From contig NZ_FMVJ01000008.1 in the NCBI RefSeq assembly GCF_900102135.1, forward strand, positions 192,976 to 256,975: a stretch of DNA of 64,000 nt, in the 5' to 3' direction. The DNA is from Microvirga guangxiensis (GTDB taxonomy: Bacteria; Pseudomonadota; Alphaproteobacteria; Rhizobiales; Beijerinckiaceae). Below are positions 57,049 through 64,000 of the stretch, in pieces. Under the pieces are notes generated by a model. The model worked only from the letters and a program-made list of their open reading frames with translations. It was not told the origin of the DNA and ran no database searches. Made by a program: the position numbers and the translations under genes. Each line of letters begins with the position of its first letter. Position 1 is the first letter of the stretch.

Positions 57049-57416
57049 TAGAGCACCTCCGGCGCAAGCGAAATGATTTTCATGTGGTTCTTGGCACGCA
57101 GTTCACGCGGAACGGGGCCGAAGATACGGGTGCCGACCGGCTCTTTCTGATTGTTGATCAGAACGGCGGCATTGCGGTCGAAACGAATGACCGAGCCGTC
57201 AGCGCGACGGATGTCCTTCGCGGTGCGCACGACGACCGCCTTCATGACGTCGCCCTTCTTCACGCGGCCGCGCGGAATAGCCTCTTTCACGGATACGACG
57301 ATGATATCGCCCACGGAAGCGTACTTACGCTTCGAACCGCCGAGAACCTTGATGCACATCACGCGACGGGCGCCGGAGTTATCGGCGACGTCAAGATTCG
57401 TCTGCATCTGGATCAT
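57048..57416 (-). CDS. rplN: 50S ribosomal protein L14
   Basis: 122 residues. [37 protein letters not shown] and [37 protein letters not shown] are the full conserved protein. It lies at the subunit interface and is the site contacted by RsfS-type silencing factors in other bacteria. It is separated from rpsQ by 164 bases that contain hairpins. Confidence 0.98.
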   Translation of the reverse strand: MIQMQTNLDVADNSGARRVMCIKVLGGSKRKYASVGDIIVVSVKEAIPRGRVKKGDVMKAVVVRTAKDIRRADGSVIRFDRNAAVLINNQKEPVGTRIFGPVPRELRAKNHMKIISLAPEVL

Positions 57417-57580
57417 GGCTTTGATCCTTTCCTTTGTTTCAGACAGGTTTCCGGGTCAAGGCACGATTGCCCCCCGGACTACGCCTGACGGGGATCTGAT
57501 GTCCCCTGCCCTTCAAATGTCGAGAGAGGCGGTCGTATACACGAACCGCCCCTATCGGACAACCCCAAAAGAAAGCCTTT
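57417..57580 (-). other. rpsQ-rplN intergenic region with two stem-loops
   Basis: This 164-base gap is long for the cluster. On the minus strand one stem-loop lies at 57528-57550 (GGCGGTTCGT with ACGACCGCC around GTAT), and a second, GGGG/CCCC type, near 57490-57507. Neither is followed by a T-run. The region may hold a regulatory site or an internal promoter for rplN onwards; I see no gene. Confidence 0.45.
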
Positions 57581-57820
57581 TTAGGCCTTCGCTTGGTCGA
57601 CGAGCACCCAGGTCTTGAGTTTGGAGAGCGGCTTGGTCTCTTCGATGAAGACCGTGTCACCCACCTTAGCTTGGTTATTCTCGTCGTGAGCGTGGTAGTT
57701 CTTCGTCTTACGCACGGTCTTCTTCAGGACCGGGTGCGTAAAACGACGCTCTACCTTCACGACGACCGTCTTGTCCTGCTTATCGCTGACAACGACGCCC
57801 TGCAAAACGCGCTTCGGCAT
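57581..57820 (-). CDS. rpsQ: 30S ribosomal protein S17
   Basis: 79 residues. [47 protein letters not shown] is diagnostic for S17, an early 16S-rRNA binder. The normal C-terminal part [18 protein letters not shown] follows. It starts 12 bases after the rpmC stop. Confidence 0.98.
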   Translation of the reverse strand: MPKRVLQGVVVSDKQDKTVVVKVERRFTHPVLKKTVRKTKNYHAHDENNQAKVGDTVFIEETKPLSKLKTWVLVDQAKA

Positions 57821-57832
57821 CTTGATTTCCTC

Positions 57833-58045
57833 TTAAGCCTTAGCCGCAGCGGCCTTCTGGCGCTGCAGTGTCTTGACGCGGGCGACGTCCCGGCGGACTT
57901 CACGGACGCGTCCGGTGTTCTCGAGCTGGCCGGTGGCGCGCTGGAAGCGGAGGTTGAACTGCTCCTTCTTCAGGTTCAGCAACTCTTCCGACAGCTGATC
58001 AGCGGACATTGCCTTAAGGTCAGAGAATCTCTGCTTGGACTTCAT
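57833..58045 (-). CDS. rpmC: 50S ribosomal protein L29
   Basis: 70 residues. It has the L29 helical hairpin: [51 protein letters not shown]. It lies near the exit tunnel where trigger factor and SRP dock. It is 12 bases from rplP and from rpsQ. Confidence 0.97.
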   Translation of the reverse strand: MKSKQRFSDLKAMSADQLSEELLNLKKEQFNLRFQRATGQLENTGRVREVRRDVARVKTLQRQKAAAAKA

Positions 58046-58057
58046 GATCCCCTCTCC

Positions 58058-58471
58058 TTACTCGGCAATGCGCTGGATGAAGCGCGTCTTGATCGGGAGC
58101 TTGGCAGCGCCGAGACGAAGCGCCTCACGGGCGGTCTCCTCGGTCACGCCGTCGATCTCGAACATGATGCGGCCAGGCTTTACCTTGGCTGCCCAATACT
58201 CGGGAGCGCCCTTACCCTTACCCATACGTACTTCGGTCGGCTTCGTCGACACCGGCACGTCCGGGAAGATGCGGATCCACACCCGACCCGCACGCTTCAT
58301 GGCGCGGGTGATGGCGCGGCGAGCCGCCTCGATCTGACGAGCATTGATACGCTCGGGTTCCATCGCCTTCAGGCCGAACTGGCCGAAGTTGAGGTCCGTA
58401 CCGCCCTTCGCAGTGCCGGAAATACGGCCCTTGAACTGCTTACGGAACTTGGTTTTCTTCGGTTGCAACAT
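58058..58471 (-). CDS. rplP: 50S ribosomal protein L16
   Basis: 137 residues. [56 protein letters not shown] and [46 protein letters not shown] are diagnostic. L16 shapes the A site of the peptidyl transferase centre. It follows rpsC after 24 bases. Confidence 0.98.
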   Translation of the reverse strand: MLQPKKTKFRKQFKGRISGTAKGGTDLNFGQFGLKAMEPERINARQIEAARRAITRAMKRAGRVWIRIFPDVPVSTKPTEVRMGKGKGAPEYWAAKVKPGRIMFEIDGVTEETAREALRLGAAKLPIKTRFIQRIAE

Positions 58472-58495
58472 GGCAAACCTCTCCTGACCTCTCCG

Positions 58496-59200
58496 TTACG
58501 CCGCGTTCTCGCGGCGGCCACCAGAGCGGCCTCCTTCGTCGTTCATCCGCTTGTCCTGAGCCATCGGATCGTGCTCAAGGATTTCGCCCTTGAAGATCCA
58601 GACCTTGATGCCGCAGGTGCCATAGGTCGTAAACGCCGTCGACACGCCGTAATCGACGTCCGCGCGCAGCGTATGCAGCGGAACGCGGCCCTCGCGGTAC
58701 CATTCGAGGCGGGCGATTTCAGCGCCACCCAGACGGCCCGAGCAGTTGATACGGATGCCCTCAGCGCCCAGACGCATCGCCGACTGAACGGCGCGCTTCA
58801 TGGCGCGGCGGAAAGCGACGCGGCGCTCGAGCTGCTGAGCGATCGAATCGGCCACCAGGGTAGCATCGACTTCCGGCTTGCGGACTTCGACGATGTTGAT
58901 CGCCACATCCGCGTCGGTCATCTTGGCGACGATCTTGCGGAGCTTCTCGATGTCGGCACCCTTCTTGCCGATCACCACGCCCGGACGACCCGAGTGAATG
59001 GTGACGCGGCACTTCTTGTGCGGACGCTCGATCACGATCTTCGAAACGGCGGCCTGCTTCAGCTGCTTCATCAGAGCTTCGCGGATCGCCATATCCTCAT
59101 GCATCAGCTTGGCGTACTCGCCCTTGCCGGCGAACCAGCGCGAGTCCCAGGTCCGGTTGATGCCGAGCCGAAGACCGATCGGGTTAACTTTCTGACCCAT
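58496..59200 (-). CDS. rpsC: 30S ribosomal protein S3
   Basis: 234 residues from the ATG at 59200 ([23 protein letters not shown]). The KH domain is [33 protein letters not shown] and the C-terminal domain ends [21 protein letters not shown]. It is in the mRNA entry helicase. An upstream frame extension shadows rplV and is rejected. The gap to rplV is 11 bases. Confidence 0.98.
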   Translation of the reverse strand: MGQKVNPIGLRLGINRTWDSRWFAGKGEYAKLMHEDMAIREALMKQLKQAAVSKIVIERPHKKCRVTIHSGRPGVVIGKKGADIEKLRKIVAKMTDADVAINIVEVRKPEVDATLVADSIAQQLERRVAFRRAMKRAVQSAMRLGAEGIRINCSGRLGGAEIARLEWYREGRVPLHTLRADVDYGVSTAFTTYGTCGIKVWIFKGEILEHDPMAQDKRMNDEGGRSGGRRENAA

Positions 59201-59211
59201 CTGGTTCTCCT

Positions 59212-59592
59212 TTATGCCTGTTCGGCAACTTCCCGAACCACGATCGTGAGGTTCGAGAACGGCTTTTCGATACGAGCACCGCGACCGCGGGCCCGGGCGT
59301 GGAAGCGCTTCATGACAAGCGCCTTGCCGACGAATGCCTGGCTGACGACGAGATCGTCCACATCGAGGTTGTGGTTGTTCTCGGCGTTGGCGATGGCGCT
59401 CTCGAGGCACTTCTTCACATCGCGAGCGATGCGCTTACGGGAGAACTCGAGATCGGCGAGAGCTGCAGAAACCTTCTTGCCGCGGATAAGGCCCGCAACG
59501 AGATTGAGCTTCTGGGGGCTGACGCGCAGCATGCGAGCGACGGCTTGAGCCTCGTTGTCGCTCAGCGCGCGAGGAGTTGCGGCCTTACCCAT
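59212..59592 (-). CDS. rplV: 50S ribosomal protein L22
   Basis: 126 residues from [56 protein letters not shown] and the loop [26 protein letters not shown], which lines the nascent peptide tunnel and is the erythromycin-resistance hotspot, are present. It starts one base after the rpsS stop. Confidence 0.98.
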   Translation of the reverse strand: MGKAATPRALSDNEAQAVARMLRVSPQKLNLVAGLIRGKKVSAALADLEFSRKRIARDVKKCLESAIANAENNHNLDVDDLVVSQAFVGKALVMKRFHARARGRGARIEKPFSNLTIVVREVAEQA

Positions 59593-59593
59593 C

Positions 59594-59872
59594 TTACTTC
59601 CTCTTCGCCTTCTTGTCCGCTGCGTGGCCGTGGAAGGTGCGGGTCGGCGAGAACTCACCGAACTTGTGCCCCACCATTTCCTCGCTCACGGAGACGGGAA
59701 TGTGCTTCTGACCGTTGTAGACCCCGAACGTGAGGCCCACGAACTGCGGGAGGATCGTGGAGCGGCGGCTCCAGATCTTGATGACCTCGTTGCGGCCCGA
59801 AGAACGGGCAGCCTCGGCCTTCTTGAGGAGGTAGCCGTCGACGAACGGACCCTTCCAAAGCGAACGTGCCAT
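59594..59872 (-). CDS. rpsS: 30S ribosomal protein S19
   Basis: 92 residues. [80 protein letters not shown] covers the full S19. It sits in the 30S head near S13. It follows rplB after about 15 bases. Confidence 0.98.
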   Translation of the reverse strand: MARSLWKGPFVDGYLLKKAEAARSSGRNEVIKIWSRRSTILPQFVGLTFGVYNGQKHIPVSVSEEMVGHKFGEFSPTRTFHGHAADKKAKRK

Positions 59873-59887
59873 GACGTGCCTCTATCC

Positions 59888-60724
59888 TTACTTCTTACGA
59901 GCGTGGCGGCTCGACACAATGAACTTGTCGGTCCGCTTGTTCGAACGGGTTTTCTTACCCTTGGTGGGGACGCCCCACGGGGACACCGGATGGCGGCCAC
60001 CGGAGGTACGACCTTCACCACCACCGTGCGGGTGGTCGATCGGGTTCATGGAAACGCCGCGGTTATGCGGGCGCTTGCCGAGCCAGCGGTTACGGCCGGC
60101 CTTACCGATCGAGGTGTTCATGTGGTCGGGGTTCGACACCGCGCCGATGCTGGCGAAGCACTGACCATGGACCATGCGCTGCTCGCCGGAATTCAGGCGG
60201 ACCGTCACGTAGCCTTGGTCACGACCCACGATCTGAGCGTAGGTGCCGGCAGAGCGGGCAAGAGCGCCGCCGCGACCGATCTTCAGCTCGACATTGTGGA
60301 TGATCGTTCCCACCGGCATGTTGCCGATCGGCATCGCGTTGCCCGGCTTAATGTCGACCTGCTCGCCAGCCGACACCTGGTCGCCGACAGCCAGACGCTG
60401 CGGAGCCAGAATGTAGGACTGCTCGCCGTCGGCGTAGCGGATGAGCGCGATGAAGGCGGTGCGGTTCGGATCGTACTCGATCCGCTCCACGGTCGCCACA
60501 TCGCCCATACGGCCGCGACGCTTGAAGTCGACCAGGCGCAGGGTGCGCTTGTGACCACCGCCACGGAAGCGGACGGTCACGCGACCCATGTTGTTACGGC
60601 CGCCGGAGGAGCTCTTGCCCTCCGTCAGCTTCTTGACCGGCTTGCCCTTGTAGAGCTCGCTGCGGTCGACGATCACCAGCTGGCGCAGGCCGGGGGTGAT
60701 TGGTTTGAACGTTTTCAAAGCCAT
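59888..60724 (-). CDS. rplB: 50S ribosomal protein L2
   Basis: 278 residues. [36 protein letters not shown] and the peptidyl-transferase-associated stretch [41 protein letters not shown] are diagnostic. L2 is needed for subunit joining and peptidyl transfer. It follows rplW after 20 bases. Confidence 0.98.
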   Translation of the reverse strand: MALKTFKPITPGLRQLVIVDRSELYKGKPVKKLTEGKSSSGGRNNMGRVTVRFRGGGHKRTLRLVDFKRRGRMGDVATVERIEYDPNRTAFIALIRYADGEQSYILAPQRLAVGDQVSAGEQVDIKPGNAMPIGNMPVGTIIHNVELKIGRGGALARSAGTYAQIVGRDQGYVTVRLNSGEQRMVHGQCFASIGAVSNPDHMNTSIGKAGRNRWLGKRPHNRGVSMNPIDHPHGGGEGRTSGGRHPVSPWGVPTKGKKTRSNKRTDKFIVSSRHARKK

Positions 60725-60744
60725 CGGATCACTCTCTCAACCGA

Positions 60745-61041
60745 TCAGAGGCCCGTCGTGACGTCGATGGTTTGGCCCTCTTCGAGGGTCACAACCGCCT
60801 TCTTCACGTCCGACCGCTGGCCGCGGGTGCCGCGGAACAACTTCACTTTGCCCTTGGTGACAAGCGTGTTGACGCTCTTCACCTTGACATCGAACAGCTT
60901 CTCAACCGCTTCCTTGATCTGCGGCTTCGTCGCTTCCGGGCGCACCTTGAACACGACCTTGTTCTGCTCGGAAAGAGCGGTCGCCTTCTCGGTGATGACC
61001 GGGCTTACGATCACATCGTAATGGCGCGGGTCCAGGCTCAT
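60745..61041 (-). CDS. rplW: 50S ribosomal protein L23
   Basis: 98 residues. [62 protein letters not shown] is the L23 core at the tunnel exit. Its start overlaps the rplD stop by four bases (ATGA), so translation is coupled. Confidence 0.98.
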   Translation of the reverse strand: MSLDPRHYDVIVSPVITEKATALSEQNKVVFKVRPEATKPQIKEAVEKLFDVKVKSVNTLVTKGKVKLFRGTRGQRSDVKKAVVTLEEGQTIDVTTGL

Positions 61042-61658
61042 TTGAAGCGCGCCTCCAGCGCATCGACAGCTGCCTTCGTGAGAACGAGCTTCTCGCGACG
61101 CAGGATGTCATAGACGTTGATGCCCTGCACCGGCAGGACGTCGATGTTCGGGATGTTGCGAGCAGCCCGCTGGAAGTTCGCCTCGATCTCGGCGCCACCG
61201 ATGATCAGGGCATTGCCGAGGCCGAGCTTGCCGAAGCGCTCGATGAGAGCCTTCGTCTTCGGCTCGGAGAGCGTCGCATCGTCGAGCACGACGAGCGAGG
61301 CATCCTTCGCCTTGGACGAGAGAGCGTGCTTCAGAGCGAGAGCGCGGACCTTCTTGGGCAGGTCGTGAGCATGGCTACGAACCTGCGGGCCGAAGGCGCG
61401 GCCGCCGCCCCGGAACTGGGGAGCGCTGGCAGCACCGTGACGGGCGCTACCGGTGCCCTTCTGCTTGTAAACCTTCTTCGTCGTACGATCGATGTCAGAA
61501 CGGTTCTTCACAGCGTGCGTACCAGCCTGGCGCTTTGCAAGCTGCCAGCGAACGCAACGGGCGAGCAGGTCGGCGCGCGGCTCGAGACCGAAGATGGCCT
61601 CGTTCAGATCGACCGAACCGGACGTCTTGCCCTCGAGCGTGGTGATATCGAGCTTCAT
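61038..61658 (-). CDS. rplD: 50S ribosomal protein L4
   Basis: 206 residues from the ATG at 61658, which shares one base with the rplC stop (TGATG); a GTG one codon earlier is less likely. [47 protein letters not shown] and the long internal loop [35 protein letters not shown] are typical. In enterobacteria L4 also autoregulates the S10 operon. Confidence 0.97.
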   Translation of the reverse strand: MKLDITTLEGKTSGSVDLNEAIFGLEPRADLLARCVRWQLAKRQAGTHAVKNRSDIDRTTKKVYKQKGTGSARHGAASAPQFRGGGRAFGPQVRSHAHDLPKKVRALALKHALSSKAKDASLVVLDDATLSEPKTKALIERFGKLGLGNALIIGGAEIEANFQRAARNIPNIDVLPVQGINVYDILRREKLVLTKAAVDALEARFK

Positions 61659-62386
61659 CACGCATTCTCCTCTTGGGCCTGCTCAGCCTGGGGGGCCGGC
61701 GCAGCGTCGTTGGCCGAGCGGAATGCGCCGGGCATCGGCACTTCCTTCGGCAGCTTCCGCTTCACCGCGTCACGGACAAAGATCCAGCCGCCGGCAACGC
61801 CAGGAACGGCGCCTTCGACGAGGATCAGACCGCGCTCGACGTCGGTCGACACAACACGCAGATTCTGCGTGGTGACGCGCTCGACACCCAGGTGACCTGG
61901 CATCTTCTTGTTCTTGAACGTCTTGCCGGGATCCTGACGGCCACCGGTCGAACCGATCGAACGGTGGGAGACCGACACGCCGTGAGTGGCGCGAAGACCG
62001 CCGAAGTTCCAGCGCTTCATACCGCCTGCGAAGCCCTTACCGGTGGTGATGCCCGTGACGTCCACGAACTGACCGGCAATGAAGTGATCAGCGGTGATCT
62101 CGGCGCCCACGGGGATGACAGCATCCTCGGAAACGCGGAACTCCGCGAGCTTGCGCTTCGGCTCGACCTGCGCAACGGCGAACCGTCCGCGCTCAGCCTT
62201 CGAAACGTTCTTTACCTTGGCCTTGCCGACGCCGACCTGCAGCGCGGTGTAGCCGTTCTTTTCCATGGTCCGGTGAGCGACAACCTGGCAGCTGTCGACC
62301 TTCAGAACCGTGACTGGGATATGTTCACCGGCATCCGTGAAGATGCGGGTCATCCCGAGTTTCTGTGCAATGACGCCTGAGCGCAT
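61658..62386 (-). CDS. rplC: 50S ribosomal protein L3
   Basis: 242 residues. [40 protein letters not shown] and the tunnel loop [46 protein letters not shown] are diagnostic. The C-terminus is longer than in E. coli and ends in a Ala/Glu-rich tail ([15 protein letters not shown]), usual for this group. It follows rpsJ after 47 bases. Confidence 0.98.
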   Translation of the reverse strand: MRSGVIAQKLGMTRIFTDAGEHIPVTVLKVDSCQVVAHRTMEKNGYTALQVGVGKAKVKNVSKAERGRFAVAQVEPKRKLAEFRVSEDAVIPVGAEITADHFIAGQFVDVTGITTGKGFAGGMKRWNFGGLRATHGVSVSHRSIGSTGGRQDPGKTFKNKKMPGHLGVERVTTQNLRVVSTDVERGLILVEGAVPGVAGGWIFVRDAVKRKLPKEVPMPGAFRSANDAAPAPQAEQAQEENA

Positions 62387-62433
62387 GTGCGTATCCTCTC
62401 GGCGTGTCTACCGAAAGCTCCTAGCCCAACGGC

Positions 62434-62742
<309 letters not shown>

Positions 62743-62809
62743 GGCTTATCCATTCAACAAGGGAAGCGACCGGACCGTAATCCGGCCGCTGTCCTTTGAT
62801 CCTCTCTTA

Positions 62810-64000
<1,191 letters not shown>

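Noticed and set aside
57593..61021. Long plus-strand open frames across the ribosomal genes
   Set aside because: They overlap rpsQ through rplW in antisense and are enriched in Leu/Arg/Ala runs expected of complements of high-GC genes; no ribosome-binding site or motif supports them.

Overview
The window is about 64 kb of high-GC (low 60s percent by eye) chromosomal DNA from an alphaproteobacterium, most likely of the order Hyphomicrobiales. The gene content resembles Microvirga or other Methylobacteriaceae, but that genus-level guess is an inference. The support is a ribosomal S10/spc/alpha cluster with adk between secY and rpsM, the chain rplQ - DegP-like protease - GNAT - rarA - crcB - rluC, an ATP12 chaperone next to a HAD phosphatase, an ExoR-like Sel1 protein and a HWE-family histidine kinase. 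I see no insertion sequence, prophage, integron, CRISPR array or rRNA gene.

Bases 1-15,000 are the accessory part. Three secreted RTX (glycine/aspartate nonapeptide, calcium-binding) proteins lie here. One is cut by the left edge and combines a beta-helix, a cadherin-like domain and RTX repeats. One carries 19 uninterrupted nonapeptides. The third has several RTX blocks and is transcribed away from an ExoR-like gene. Between the first two is a TAXI-type TRAP transporter (binding protein plus fused permease). Small hypothetical genes, a ceramidase-like membrane enzyme, a DHFR-like protein, an aldo/keto reductase and exonuclease III fill the rest.

Bases 15,000-36,000 are mostly metabolic. Branched-chain and odd-chain acyl-CoA catabolism is represented by a methylcrotonyl-CoA carboxylase-type beta subunit, isovaleryl-CoA dehydrogenase, and propionyl-CoA carboxylase alpha and beta, which are scattered rather than in one operon. 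Also here are lipB, tRNA-Leu(GAG), mgtE, a GH25 muramidase lipoprotein, an RraA-like protein, rhodanese, acylphosphatase, a gamma-glutamylcyclotransferase-like protein, a quinone-detoxification-type pair (ring-cleaving dioxygenase plus carboxylesterase) and a Cds1-like cysteine desulfhydrase. Three palindromic intergenic elements lie in this section.

Bases 36,000-48,100 hold ATP12 and a HAD phosphatase, then about 6 kb (small lipoprotein, HWE sensor kinase, unusual FtsH paralogue, two GNATs, a nucleotidase, a hypothetical) that separates them from rluC, crcB, rarA, GNAT and the DegP-like protease. In many relatives these are contiguous, so the 6-kb block looks like an insertion into a conserved neighbourhood.

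Bases 48,100-64,000 are the minus-strand ribosomal protein supercluster in reading order tuf, rpsJ, rplC, rplD, rplW, rplB, rpsS, rplV, rpsC, rplP, rpmC, rpsQ, rplN, rplX, rplE, rpsN, rpsH, rplF, rplR, rpsE, rpmD, rplO, secY, adk, rpsM, rpsK, rpoA, rplQ, closed by a clear terminator. tuf is complete and its start codon is the last three bases of the window. Two internal RNA-structure candidates (rpsQ-rplN gap and adk-rpsM gap) are the main points of interest there.

I found no convincing new multi-gene system. The strongest leads are the FtsH paralogue that lacks the usual pore aromatic residue, the RTX cluster, the inverted repeat upstream of the quinone-type operon, and the attenuator-like hairpin between adk and rpsM.
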